Source of the DNA: Clostridiales bacterium Firm_16
GTDB lineage: Bacteria; Bacillota; Clostridia; Saccharofermentanales; Saccharofermentanaceae
Assembly (NCBI GenBank): GCA_001604185.1
Contig: LVAV01000028.1
Location: 124,001 to 188,000 of the forward strand
DNA: 64,000 bases
Direction of reading: 5' to 3'
This document shows positions 9,119-18,320 of the stretch, one piece after another; the first letter of the stretch is position 1, and the number at the start of each line of letters is the position of its first letter. The notes under the pieces are model-generated. The model saw nothing but the letters and a program-made list of their open reading frames with translations. It ran no database searches and was not told the DNA's origin. Made by a program: the position numbers and the translations under genes.

Positions 9119-10579
9119 ATGCATATGACGTCAGCCGGTCGCTCGACTGCAATGAAAACAGCCATCTGGCTTCTATCCTTTATGCTTCTGCTGTCTTCTC
9201 TTACGGTCTGGATCCGGGCCGATGAGGAGACTTCTTCTGCAAGCACGGAAACTTCTGTCGAGACTACGGAGAAAGTGGTATCCGATACTTTAGGAAATCC
9301 GTCAGATGAATTACTGGATAAGGATCCGGCAGGTGTTCCTGTACCCGATGCCGCTTCTTATCTGATTTATGACTCTCTTTCTGACACCATGCTTATCGGT
9401 AAGGACTACGATAATCCTTCCGAACCTGCCGGCATTACCCAGATCATGACGATCCTTCTTGCTCTGGAGCGTCTCCAATTATCCGATGAGATTACCATTA
9501 CCAAGGAAATGTACAGTACGATTCCGGATGATTATGTCCGCATTGGCTTTACAGAGGGCGAAATCGTAACCGTGGAAGAATGTCTGTATGCTTCGATCCT
9601 GAAGTCCGCCAATGATGCCTGCATGGCATTGGCGATCCATATTGGCGGTTCGGAGGAAAATTTTGTTGAGATGATGAATGACCGGGCTCGTGAACTTGGC
9701 TGCACAAATACACACTTCACCAACCCTTATGGTCGGTCGGATGCAGATCATGTGACGACTTGCCGGGACCTGGCCATCATTCTGAAGCAGGCTCTTAAGC
9801 AGCCGGATTACGTAAAGGTCGCGACTACTACATCCTATACCATGAATCCGACCAACAAATACAATGATAAGCGTATTCTGAATAACGGAAACCGTTTCAT
9901 CTCGACCCCTTCTATCGCTTACGAGTATTACATCGGTGGAAAGACCGCATTCAGCAGTTCTGCCGGCTACACCATCATTGCCGGAGCCGAGAAAGAAGGT
10001 CGTCGTCTGGTTGGCGTACTGCTTGGTGCAGGTAATGCTGAGACGCGTTACGATGATATGATGAAACTCCTAGAGTATTGCTTCAGCAGATATACAACAA
10101 CGAAAGTGGAAGAAACCGAATTATCCGAGATTCAGCAGTCTACATTGTCTAAGATCGAATCGGTTCTGACCGGTACCGATCTGACCATTGCTTCCACCAA
10201 TATCCAGCTTCTGGAATACTATTCGATACCGCTGTCTCTGGCAAATACCGGCTACAGTAATGATATCGATCTTTCCGGAGTCGTGATCGATCCGAAACAG
10301 GATGTTCAGGATATCGTTCTGCCGATCTATCGTCATTTTTCCGAGAACAAATCCTTCCGGATCGGCTCCATGACGATTCGAATCGTAAATAAGAACGCCG
10401 ATATCAAACCAACCGAAAAAACAGAGGACCGCTCCGATATCAATCCGGTCACGATCCTCATTATTGCTGTTGTTACGATCGTTCTTATCACGATCGTTAT
10501 CCTGGCCATTGTTCTCTTCGTAAAGATGACGAAGAAGAGAAAATTCCAGAAGAATCACAAGAATCCGAGGATCCTGTGA
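9119..10579 (+). CDS. DacA-like (S11) protein lacking catalytic Ser and Lys, membrane anchored
   Basis: The overall plan is a D-Ala-D-Ala carboxypeptidase: a signal segment (~15-34), a Thr/Ser/Glu-rich spacer, the S11 domain (~75-325), a C-terminal beta domain and a C-terminal TM helix (~445-468) with a basic cytoplasmic end. The active site is broken. Where the family has P-A-S-x-x-K this protein has P-A-G105-I-T-Q108. The SxN motif survives (Ser163-Ala-Asn165), and the KTG box reads Lys275-Thr-Ala277. Family members use that Ser as acyl-enzyme nucleophile, so it should not cleave or bind penicillin covalently. It may be a structural or regulatory peptidoglycan-binding pseudoenzyme. AGGA lies ~9 bases before ATG 9119; ATGs at 9125 and 9152 are alternatives. 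Confidence 0.85.
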   Translation: MHMTSAGRSTAMKTAIWLLSFMLLLSSLTVWIRADEETSSASTETSVETTEKVVSDTLGNPSDELLDKDPAGVPVPDAASYLIYDSLSDTMLIGKDYDNPSEPAGITQIMTILLALERLQLSDEITITKEMYSTIPDDYVRIGFTEGEIVTVEECLYASILKSANDACMALAIHIGGSEENFVEMMNDRARELGCTNTHFTNPYGRSDADHVTTCRDLAIILKQALKQPDYVKVATTTSYTMNPTNKYNDKRILNNGNRFISTPSIAYEYYIGGKTAFSSSAGYTIIAGAEKEGRRLVGVLLGAGNAETRYDDMMKLLEYCFSRYTTTKVEETELSEIQQSTLSKIESVLTGTDLTIASTNIQLLEYYSIPLSLANTGYSNDIDLSGVVIDPKQDVQDIVLPIYRHFSENKSFRIGSMTIRIVNKNADIKPTEKTEDRSDINPVTILIIAVVTIVLITIVILAIVLFVKMTKKRKFQKNHKNPRIL

Positions 10580-10586
10580 TCAGAGA

Positions 10587-11945
10587 TCATTCTCCGGATA
10601 CAGATACATCCGGGATAAGAAGGCTCGGAGACTGACAGTGGCTGGCATCCGGTGCCATATAATCAATATCGTCTGCCAGATACTCAACTTTTTTCAAGAT
10701 CTCGAAGAAATTATCCGCAATGGTGATCTGATTGACCGGCTCGGCCTTTTTTCCGTCACGGATCATGAATCCTTCAGACATCAGAGAGAAATCTCCCGAA
10801 ACACCGTTAATACCGGCATGAAGTCCATGGATCGCTGTGATATACACACCATTTCCCATCTTCTCGAAAAGCTCTTGCTGCGTGAAAGCGCCTTTTTCGA
10901 AATGCAGGTTGGACGTCGAAATGCCTACCGCTCCCCTGGCGCTGTTGCGGAAGCCGTTACCGGTACTCTCCACACCTTCCACCAGAGCGGTTTTGCGGTT
11001 ATGTAGCGGAGATTTGAAAACGCCTTTATCGATCAGCACAGTTCTCTTGGCGGCAACACCTTCCGAATCGAAAGGAATACATAACTGACTTCCCTCGATC
11101 ATGCCCTCGTCGATCAATGTGATAGCCGGATTGGCAATGGTTTCACCAACTTTACCTGCTAAACGGGACAATCCTTTCTGCATCGCTTCTGCAGAGAATG
11201 AACCGGCAAAAGAACCCAGAAGACTCTTAGCGGCAAGGCGGTCCATAACGATCGGAGTTTTTACGGAAGGAATGGTTTTCGCTCCCAGCTTGGAAATAAC
11301 GAGTTCACCGACGATAGAAGCATATTTCTTTGCGTCGAAATCTTCATAACGTGTGAAAGACCAGGATTTCCCGGCGGTCTGCACATCATCTCCGTCCTTG
11401 GCCCGGCAGCCGATACTTACGCCAAAGCCGTTATCTACGCTTTCACAGACCATTCCCTTGGAATTACAGATGTATAACTCGCCGGATTCATACACAACGT
11501 AGCAATCATCTACCGCCTGGATACGCTTGTCGTAAGCCAATGTTTCTCTTTCTGCATCCAAAGCAGCTTTGGCCATATCGGCATAATCGAGTTTGGCCAA
11601 TTCCTCGCTGAATCCGTTGAACTGAGGATACTCCTTGTCACCTTCATAAACGGTGACCTTCTCCTTTACTTCCAGGATCTGACAGTTATCCTTGGCCTGT
11701 GAAATAAGAAACGGGATCATCTCTTCTGAAATATCCTCCGAATAGGCATATCCCATCTGTCCGTTATATAATCCACGGAAAGAAAGGGCCGTTGTATCTG
11801 AGCTTTCAAACTGGATGATCTTTCCTTCTAAAGCCTGTACTGTCGTCGAGGTTTCTGAAACAAAATAAACCTCTGACTCCTGAAAACCTTCTTCTTCGGC
11901 TTTCTTTAAAAGTGCATCTATGAGCTGACGATTCTTATTGTCCAT
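10587..11945 (-). CDS. pmbA: TldE/PmbA-family metalloprotease partner
   Basis: 452 aa, the TldE (PmbA) half of the TldD/TldE peptidase. It has the domain architecture of the family and the conserved G-x-N-G-V-S-G-D-F-S segment near the end (HAGINGVSGDFSLMSEGFMI), but no HExxxH zinc motif, as expected for TldE. TldD/E complexes degrade unfolded peptides and mature or degrade small peptides such as microcins. It follows tldD by 12 bp, so the two are co-transcribed. Its 3' end meets the convergent DacA-like gene with a 7-bp gap and no visible terminator. Confidence 0.88.
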   Translation of the reverse strand: MDNKNRQLIDALLKKAEEEGFQESEVYFVSETSTTVQALEGKIIQFESSDTTALSFRGLYNGQMGYAYSEDISEEMIPFLISQAKDNCQILEVKEKVTVYEGDKEYPQFNGFSEELAKLDYADMAKAALDAERETLAYDKRIQAVDDCYVVYESGELYICNSKGMVCESVDNGFGVSIGCRAKDGDDVQTAGKSWSFTRYEDFDAKKYASIVGELVISKLGAKTIPSVKTPIVMDRLAAKSLLGSFAGSFSAEAMQKGLSRLAGKVGETIANPAITLIDEGMIEGSQLCIPFDSEGVAAKRTVLIDKGVFKSPLHNRKTALVEGVESTGNGFRNSARGAVGISTSNLHFEKGAFTQQELFEKMGNGVYITAIHGLHAGINGVSGDFSLMSEGFMIRDGKKAEPVNQITIADNFFEILKKVEYLADDIDYMAPDASHCQSPSLLIPDVSVSGE

Positions 11946-11957
11946 ATTCTTCCTCTC

Positions 11958-13343
11958 TTAGCCCTGGCCGCCGACAGTGATTTCTGACACACGGATCGTG
12001 GGCTGACCGACATCTACCGGCACACTTCCGCTTGCTGAACCACAGACACCCTGGGCCAGTTTCAGGTCGTTACCGACACGATCTATATTCATAAGTACTT
12101 CATTGCACATGCCTACCAATGTGGCACCCTTCACAGGTTCACAGATCTTTCCGTTACGGATCATATATGCTTCATTGACCGCGAAATTGAATTCGCCGCT
12201 TGAAGTATCTACAGATCCACCGCCCATATTCGCGGCATAAAGACCATATTCCGTCTCGGCGATAATGGATTCCGGATCGGACGTGCCATTTGCAATAAAG
12301 GTATTGGACATACGAGATGTTGGAGCATAACTATAATCCTCTCTTCTTGCACATCCTGTTGAAGGTTCTCCTATTCTTCTGCTGCCGATCTTATCGATCA
12401 GATAACTGTTGAGGATACCGTCCTTGATCAGCAACGTAGTGGAAGAAGGTGTACCTTCATCATCCACTGCATAACTGCCCCATTCATGATCGATCCGTGC
12501 ATCGTCATAAGCAGAGACAATAGGACTTGCGATCTGCTTGCCTTTCATATCCGTGAAACAGGAAGACTTGACACCGACAAAAGTGGATTCCAATGCATGA
12601 CCGCAGGCTTCGTGGAAAATAACTCCGCCGAATCCGTTACCGATAACTACTGGCATCTTGCCGGAAGGACAAGGCTTGGCATCGATCATAGTCGACGCGA
12701 TCCTTGCTGCGTCTACGGCCAGTGCTTCCAGATCACATCTTTCGAAGAATTCGTATCCTTCACCACTGCCCGGACCATAATACCCCGATTCTTTATCGTT
12801 TCCTTTACTGGAAATGGCCGTAATGGTCATTCTGGTACGGCAACGATGATCCTGCACATATAAACCATCGGAATTGGCGATCCAGATATCTGTCTCACCA
12901 TTTACAGTCGAAGCAGAAGTCTGGGTGATCAACGAGGAATAGTTCTTCGCTGCCTCCCCCGCTTTTCTGAGCTTATATACTTTCTCAGATTTCGAAACAC
13001 TGGTAGGCGAGATCTGATAAGGGAGCGAATGGTATTCGATCATCGGTTTCAGATAAACGGTTCTTCCCGGCTCGGCTGCTTTCAGCGAAGACGATGCAGA
13101 ACGGGCCATACGAACCAGTTTCTCTTCGTTATTCACATCGTTGGAATACACATATACACATTTGTCGCCTTTCAGAATGCGGATGCCGATACCACAATCA
13201 ATAGATGAAGTCGTGGATTCCACGACTCCATTCAATAAAGCCACACCCGATGACTTCTTATGCTGTATAAAGACTTCCGAGAAATCACCACCGACAGACA
13301 ATGCCGCCGAAAGTATCCTCTCAATACTTGCCTGAGATAGCAT
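11958..13343 (-). CDS. tldD: TldD-family zinc metalloprotease
   Basis: 461 aa with the TldD zinc motif HEACGH (VIFHEACGHALES), and the downstream conserved cysteine/glycine segment RIGEPSTGCARREDYSY. It is the catalytic subunit partnering the PmbA/TldE product encoded 12 bp downstream. No short peptide gene that might be its substrate is visible beside the pair. Confidence 0.9.
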   Translation of the reverse strand: MLSQASIERILSAALSVGGDFSEVFIQHKKSSGVALLNGVVESTTSSIDCGIGIRILKGDKCVYVYSNDVNNEEKLVRMARSASSSLKAAEPGRTVYLKPMIEYHSLPYQISPTSVSKSEKVYKLRKAGEAAKNYSSLITQTSASTVNGETDIWIANSDGLYVQDHRCRTRMTITAISSKGNDKESGYYGPGSGEGYEFFERCDLEALAVDAARIASTMIDAKPCPSGKMPVVIGNGFGGVIFHEACGHALESTFVGVKSSCFTDMKGKQIASPIVSAYDDARIDHEWGSYAVDDEGTPSSTTLLIKDGILNSYLIDKIGSRRIGEPSTGCARREDYSYAPTSRMSNTFIANGTSDPESIIAETEYGLYAANMGGGSVDTSSGEFNFAVNEAYMIRNGKICEPVKGATLVGMCNEVLMNIDRVGNDLKLAQGVCGSASGSVPVDVGQPTIRVSEITVGGQG

Positions 13344-13358
13344 GAATACTACTCCTTT

Positions 13359-15062
13359 TTACTTCTTATACTGTCTTCTGATCTTCTTGCTTGTTGTCTT
13401 ATCGAATTCAGTATCTCTCAATACCACGCGCTTGATGTGCTTATAGTTGACCAGATTCTTGTTGACCTTGGAAACTTCTTCTTCGAGAAGATTCTGAACA
13501 GCGTCGTCGTCCGGATTCTCACCAAGAAGTTTCTTGACCTCTTCCATACACGGGAAGATCGTTGCGGTAATGATGACATCGTCATTCTCTTCCTCACCGG
13601 ATACCAGACACTCTTCTACATAATCAGACATGCAGAGCATGGTCTCGATCTCTTCCGGGAATACGTTCTTACCATTCTTGGCGATGATAACATTCTTCTT
13701 ACGACCGGTAATGATGCAGAAACCGTCTTTGTCGATATATCCGAGATCGCCGGTATGGTAATAACCGTTCTCATCCAGTGCTTCTTTAGTTGCTTCTTCG
13801 TTCTTATAGTAACCCATCATGACGTTATCACCCTTGGCGATAAACTCACCGATGCCGTTCTCATCCTTATCCACGACCTGAACGTCAACATCCGGAAGCG
13901 GAAGTCCTGCTGCACGGTTATTGAAATCACAGTCACGGTTCAAAGCCAGGATTGGAGCGCACTCCGTAAGACCGTAACCCTGAATGCAGGCAAAACCCAT
14001 GTCCTGCATATCCTGCAGGATCTGCGGGTCGATACCGGCACCACCACTGATGATCAGACGAAGATTTCCGCCGAAAGTCTCATGTACCTGCTTGAAGATC
14101 TTCTTTCTCTTATCGATACCGAAGAACAGTAAGAAGCGGCAAAGCTTTCTGCCGAATTCGAACTTTCTGGCCATCTTCTTTGTAGCCTTGGCCTTCGACA
14201 TGATGCTCTTATGGAATTTCTCCAGCATAAGCGGAACCACAAGAATGATCGAAACCTTGGACTGCTGCATATTCGGAACGATGTAACGAAGACCTTCGCA
14301 GATCGCGATATGGGATCCGCGGTATACCTGACACAGGAATCCGCAGGTGCATTCATAAGTGTGATGCAAAGGAAGAACCGACAAGAACATATCATTCTGG
14401 TCGATGTAAGTCATCTGACACATACCTTCCAGGTTCTTACAGATGTTTCTCTGGCAGAGCATAACGGCCTTAGAACGATCTGTCGTACCACTGGTGAACA
14501 GCAGTACGGTCATGGCCTCACGATCGAGCGGTGCATCCAGGAACAGACGGTCTCCGGAATCAAGTAACTCCTGACCTTTGTTCAGAACATCATAGAAATA
14601 CTCGACACCGGCTTTATCGGTCTTATCCATACAGATGAAGAACTTCACATTAGGGATCGTATCCTTGATCTGATCGATCACGTTCTGCTTCGAGGACGAA
14701 TAGATCACACAGTTTACTTCCGCACGGTTCAGACAGCTGGCTACTTCTTCCGGAGGAAGTTCCTTATCCAGAGGAACTACGATACCGGTTCCATTAGTGG
14801 TGGCCAGATATGAAACATACCACTCATAACGGGTCTCCGCCAGGATCGCGATACGCGAACCCAGTCCGCAAAGATGGGAAAGACCTGTCCCCATAGCCTG
14901 TACTGCCTTGTTATACTCGTTGAAAGTATAGTACTCGTACTCGCCGCCCTTCACCTTCTTATAGTAGAAAAGCGGAAGATCTCCATAGAGCTCCACGCTC
15001 TGCTTGAGCATGTCTCGCAGATCTTCAATGTGACGCACTTCATAAAGCGGTATGTTTTTCAT
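13359..15062 (-). CDS. AMP-forming long-chain acyl-CoA synthetase
   Basis: 567 aa from ATG 15062 (GAGGG seven bases upstream); an in-frame ATG at 15095 lacks a site. It belongs to the ANL adenylating superfamily: the phosphate loop LLFTSGTTDRSK, the A5 motif YGLTECAP, YHTGDLGYID and the hinge ITGRKKNVII are all present. It would activate a fatty acid to acyl-AMP then acyl-CoA. Chain length cannot be read from sequence. A large inverted repeat (15084-15118) lies just upstream. The neighbouring genes give no pathway context. Confidence 0.85.
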   Translation of the reverse strand: MKNIPLYEVRHIEDLRDMLKQSVELYGDLPLFYYKKVKGGEYEYYTFNEYNKAVQAMGTGLSHLCGLGSRIAILAETRYEWYVSYLATTNGTGIVVPLDKELPPEEVASCLNRAEVNCVIYSSSKQNVIDQIKDTIPNVKFFICMDKTDKAGVEYFYDVLNKGQELLDSGDRLFLDAPLDREAMTVLLFTSGTTDRSKAVMLCQRNICKNLEGMCQMTYIDQNDMFLSVLPLHHTYECTCGFLCQVYRGSHIAICEGLRYIVPNMQQSKVSIILVVPLMLEKFHKSIMSKAKATKKMARKFEFGRKLCRFLLFFGIDKRKKIFKQVHETFGGNLRLIISGGAGIDPQILQDMQDMGFACIQGYGLTECAPILALNRDCDFNNRAAGLPLPDVDVQVVDKDENGIGEFIAKGDNVMMGYYKNEEATKEALDENGYYHTGDLGYIDKDGFCIITGRKKNVIIAKNGKNVFPEEIETMLCMSDYVEECLVSGEEENDDVIITATIFPCMEEVKKLLGENPDDDAVQNLLEEEVSKVNKNLVNYKHIKRVVLRDTEFDKTTSKKIRRQYKK

Positions 15063-15083
15063 AAAATATCCCTCTTGTTTCTT

Positions 15084-15118
15084 GAAACCCCTCAAATATC
15101 AAGATAATTTGGGGTTTC
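15084..15118 (-). repeat. Inverted repeat upstream of the acyl-CoA synthetase
   Basis: GAAACCCC (15084-15091) and GGGGTTTC (15111-15118) are perfectly complementary around a 19-nt AT-rich centre that contains further AAAT/ATTT pairing. On the minus strand there is no T-run after it, so it is more likely an operator or leader hairpin than a factor-independent terminator of the pyr operon. Confidence 0.5.
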
Positions 15119-15186
15119 TGATTATCATAATACACAATACTTAGTATACCAAAATATTTTGGAATACAACACCAGATACAATGTAT

Positions 15187-15747
15187 TCAGGAAGGTTTTT
15201 TCGGAAGCCGGTAACGCTGCAGCGCCTTGCGTTTCGCCTGATAATCCGGACAATTTAACCCGACCTGGTTCCAGAACTTCTGGGAGTGGTCCATGTAATA
15301 AAGATGTGCCAGCTCATGGTACATCACATATTCGCGAAGCGGTTCTTCCACATCCAGCAGATAAACGGTCAGGTTGATCACGCCATTTGAGCCGCAGGAT
15401 CCCCAGCGTCCGGACATATTCTTGACAGAGATACGGGTAGGCTTCTTTCCGTCATATTTCTCTAGAAAAGAACTGGCCCACGTTTTCAGTATCACCGTTC
15501 TTCTCTTCTGCTCAGCCGCATCGCAGTATGGAATACTGATCTGTTCCAGAACTTTAACACGGTGTTTCTTGATCCAGGCATCATGTTGCTCAACAAATCG
15601 ATTGATCTCTTCCATCGAAGCCGTTCTTGGCACATAAGCAAGAACACGCCCGTTTTCGTCGAGCGTGATCTTAAGCGAATTGCGTCGTTGATAGTTCAGG
15701 ACATAAGTAATGCCTAAATTGGGAGTGGTCTTAATAATCTCTGTCAT
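15187..15747 (-). CDS. YgjP-type (DUF45) metal-dependent hydrolase
   Basis: 186 aa with the zincin motif HELAH followed by a third ligand region (YHELAHLYYMDHSQKFW), the arrangement of the YgjP/WLM (DUF45) family. Start ATG 15747 overlaps the pyrE stop (ATGA), so it is translated as the last gene of the pyrimidine operon. The role of the family is not settled; a link to nucleotide metabolism is suggested only by operon position. Confidence 0.85.
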   Translation of the reverse strand: MTEIIKTTPNLGITYVLNYQRRNSLKITLDENGRVLAYVPRTASMEEINRFVEQHDAWIKKHRVKVLEQISIPYCDAAEQKRRTVILKTWASSFLEKYDGKKPTRISVKNMSGRWGSCGSNGVINLTVYLLDVEEPLREYVMYHELAHLYYMDHSQKFWNQVGLNCPDYQAKRKALQRYRLPKKPS

Positions 15748-16607
15748 ACTTCGGTTCTTCCGGGAACATAGCCTCTGGAGATTGCCATTTCAGCTCTTTG
15801 CTTAGGTTTCCCGCCAAGTGCGATCTGCTCATCGATGAATGAAGGATGTGCAGAAAGGAATGCCTTCATGTAGTCAATCGGACTTGCGATAAAGTCGGCA
15901 ACCATCTCTTTCTGTGCGGCTGTCAGGATGCCCTTCTTCTCTGCTTCATCGAACAATGTCGGTTCGATCTTGGTAAAGGTGTACATGTTCACACCTTCTT
16001 TGGCAAGATTAGCCTCGCCGCCCTGAAGACGATCGATCACTGCGATGGTATCGGTGATCTGTGCACCGACTCCGCGGATAGACGGGATCCATGCGTTAGT
16101 ATAACTGGAAGCCTCCGTGATCAGGTCAGCAATATGAAGTGACTTTTTGCCGGAAAGATCATTATCGGAAACTTTGACGGCTTTTTCAGATACATTCTCG
16201 CTGAAGAACGTCTCCCCATCCTTGAAGATACTCAGGTGCGGCTTGCCAAGAAGATAAGCCGGCATCAGAGAGAAGAAAAAGTCACGGCGCTCACCACCGG
16301 AAATGATGTCGAAGTCCAGTTCTTTGGCTTTCTCTACGATCAGGTCAATGACCATTTTGTAGGAAGCACTGGTCTCATACTGTTCCTTTACGAAAGGCAG
16401 GATCTTCAGAAGAAATTCTGTCCGGTCAGATGCGGCAGCATCCTCAATGAGAGCCAGCAGCTGGTTGGCCTTCTCTTCTGATTCAATCAGAAAGTGGGTG
16501 TTTACATAGAAAGGTCCAAGTGTACCGGATGCATACCAGAACGGCTTCTCCGGATCGCTTACACGGAGTGCATTGGTTTCAAACAAATAATCTGTAATGT
16601 TCTTCAT
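15744..16607 (-). CDS. pyrE: Orotate phosphoribosyltransferase, long clostridial type
   Basis: 287 aa, longer than classical PyrE (~210). The pattern (KPFWYASGTLGPFYVNTHF, ISGGERRDFFFSL, LLGKPHLSIFKDG) matches proteins annotated as orotate phosphoribosyltransferase in clostridia. The PRPP-loop region reads HIADLITEASSYTNAW instead of the usual hydrophobic-DD-ITTGTS, so PRPP contacts must differ. It converts orotate plus PRPP to OMP. It is the only OPRT candidate in an otherwise complete pyrR-B-C-F-K-D operon, which supports the call. It starts 5 bp after pyrD. Confidence 0.82.
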   Translation of the reverse strand: MKNITDYLFETNALRVSDPEKPFWYASGTLGPFYVNTHFLIESEEKANQLLALIEDAAASDRTEFLLKILPFVKEQYETSASYKMVIDLIVEKAKELDFDIISGGERRDFFFSLMPAYLLGKPHLSIFKDGETFFSENVSEKAVKVSDNDLSGKKSLHIADLITEASSYTNAWIPSIRGVGAQITDTIAVIDRLQGGEANLAKEGVNMYTFTKIEPTLFDEAEKKGILTAAQKEMVADFIASPIDYMKAFLSAHPSFIDEQIALGGKPKQRAEMAISRGYVPGRTEV

Positions 16608-16611
16608 AGAA

Positions 16612-17529
16612 TTACCTCCACATCTGAAGCGTACCGGTCAAGGACGCCAGTTCATCGATATTATTCTCTTTTACATAGTTCTCCAGGTCATCTACGATTT
16701 CTACAGGACGTGTCGGATGTACAAGGGAGATCGTTCCCAGTTCTACAGCCGAAGCACCGGCGATCATGAACTCCAGAACATCTTCATAAGTTGCTACACC
16801 GCCACAACCCACTACCGGAATCTTCACCGCATCATAGATCTCATGGACCATACGAAGGGCTACCGGTTTCACACAAGGACCGGAAAGTCCGCCTGTATTA
16901 TTATGAAGGAGCGGTCTTCTCGTGCGAATATCGATTGCCATACCCAGCATGGTATTGATGGCAACGACGGCGTCTGCACCACCGGCTTCTGCTCCCTTAG
17001 CGGTCTCGGAGATGGATGCGACATTCGGTGTCAGCTTGACCCATAACGGGAGATCAGTACGCTTACGAAGGTCTGCAACAAGTGCTTCGATCGCCTTCGG
17101 AGAAGTTCCGATGACCATGCAGCCTTCCTTGACATTCGGACAGGAAAAATTCAGTTCCAAAGCATCGATCTTCTCACTATATGGATCCAGTTTTTCAACC
17201 ATCTGAATATAATCTTCATTGGAATGACCGGCAACATTTACGACCACACCGGCTCCGCTTTGAACCATGTAGTCCAGTTCCGTTGCCAGGAATGCCTCTA
17301 CACCTGGATTCTGAAGACCTACACAGTTGAGCATTCCGGAGGGTGTCTCCGCAACACGTACGCCCTGGTTTCCGTCTCTGGGAAGCAGAGTCAGACCCTT
17401 GGAAGAAAGTGCACCCAGCTTTGAAAGGTCCATATATTCAGCCAGTTCTCTTCCGAAACCACATGTACCGGAAGCCAGGATGATCGGATTCTTGAAACTT
17501 ACGTTTCCGACTTTCACATTAAGACTCAA
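16612..17529 (-). CDS. pyrD: Dihydroorotate dehydrogenase, class 1B catalytic subunit
   Basis: 305 aa from TTG 17529, which overlaps the pyrK stop; GAGGAGGTGATC lies just upstream inside pyrK. A longer in-frame start at 17571 would embed this in pyrK and lacks a site. FMN-binding TIM barrel: NPIILASGTCGFG at the start, ELNFSCPNVKEG with the catalytic-loop Cys of class 1B, and VGCGGVATYED near the end. It oxidises dihydroorotate to orotate and passes electrons to PyrK/NAD+. Coupling to pyrK fits a stoichiometric heterotetramer. Confidence 0.95.
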   Translation of the reverse strand: MSLNVKVGNVSFKNPIILASGTCGFGRELAEYMDLSKLGALSSKGLTLLPRDGNQGVRVAETPSGMLNCVGLQNPGVEAFLATELDYMVQSGAGVVVNVAGHSNEDYIQMVEKLDPYSEKIDALELNFSCPNVKEGCMVIGTSPKAIEALVADLRKRTDLPLWVKLTPNVASISETAKGAEAGGADAVVAINTMLGMAIDIRTRRPLLHNNTGGLSGPCVKPVALRMVHEIYDAVKIPVVGCGGVATYEDVLEFMIAGASAVELGTISLVHPTRPVEIVDDLENYVKENNIDELASLTGTLQMWR

Positions 17530-18308
17530 AAGATCACCTCCTCGGCTCTGAATACCGGGCCGTCTTTGCAACAGCGCTTGTGTACGAATTCTTTTCCTTC
17601 CTGTTCTGCCTTGATCTTACAGATACATACCAGGCAGGCGCCGATGCCGCAAGCCATACGCTGCTCGAGAGAAACATAACATACAAGTCCTTTTGCCAGA
17701 GCCCATTCTGATACCTTCTTCATCATGATACCCGGGCCGACTACCATACATGTGCTGCCTTCAAGTTCCGTCTCATCCATCTTCTCAAGATAAGCCATAA
17801 CATTACCCTGCACACCCAGATCTCCCGCATCTGTGGTGACATGGAAATTGTCGCAGATGCTTGCGAACTGATCATAAAGGAATGCATCGGTCTTACTACG
17901 ATAGCCGTTCACGACAGTACATGGAATTGAGTTCTCCTTCGCATATTGTGCTGCAAAGTAGATCGGGAAAATACCGGTACCACCGCCAACCAGCAGAAGT
18001 TTCTTTACGCCTTCGAAGGAAAAGCCGTTGCCCAGAGGACCGAGACAGGTAAACTCTGCACCTTCATTGCAGGAAAGGATCTCCTTCGTGCCTTTACCGA
18101 CTTTGCGAACACCGATACTGAAAGTTTTCTTCTCCCTGTCGACACTCATGATGCCGAAAGGACGCTTCAGAAAGTGATCGCAGGAAAGATTGACGAACTG
18201 TCCCGGATGACCGTTTTCTGCGATTTCCGGACAGGAAAAAGTCAGGACCGCGCAAGTGTCACCCAGAACCATTTTATGGATCAATTTGATCTTGTATTCT
18301 GCTTTCAT
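17526..18308 (-). CDS. pyrK: Dihydroorotate dehydrogenase electron-transfer subunit
   Basis: 260 aa. N-terminal FAD-binding barrel with KRPFGIMSVD, then the NAD domain (VGGGTGIFPIYFAA), then the [2Fe-2S] cysteines near the C-terminus (CGIGACLVCICK ... RCCKDGPVF). This is the PyrK iron-sulfur flavoprotein that carries electrons from PyrD to NAD+. It sits between pyrF (12 bp) and pyrD (overlap). Confidence 0.95.
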   Translation of the reverse strand: MKAEYKIKLIHKMVLGDTCAVLTFSCPEIAENGHPGQFVNLSCDHFLKRPFGIMSVDREKKTFSIGVRKVGKGTKEILSCNEGAEFTCLGPLGNGFSFEGVKKLLLVGGGTGIFPIYFAAQYAKENSIPCTVVNGYRSKTDAFLYDQFASICDNFHVTTDAGDLGVQGNVMAYLEKMDETELEGSTCMVVGPGIMMKKVSEWALAKGLVCYVSLEQRMACGIGACLVCICKIKAEQEGKEFVHKRCCKDGPVFRAEEVIF

Positions 18309-18320
18309 GTTTCACCTTTA

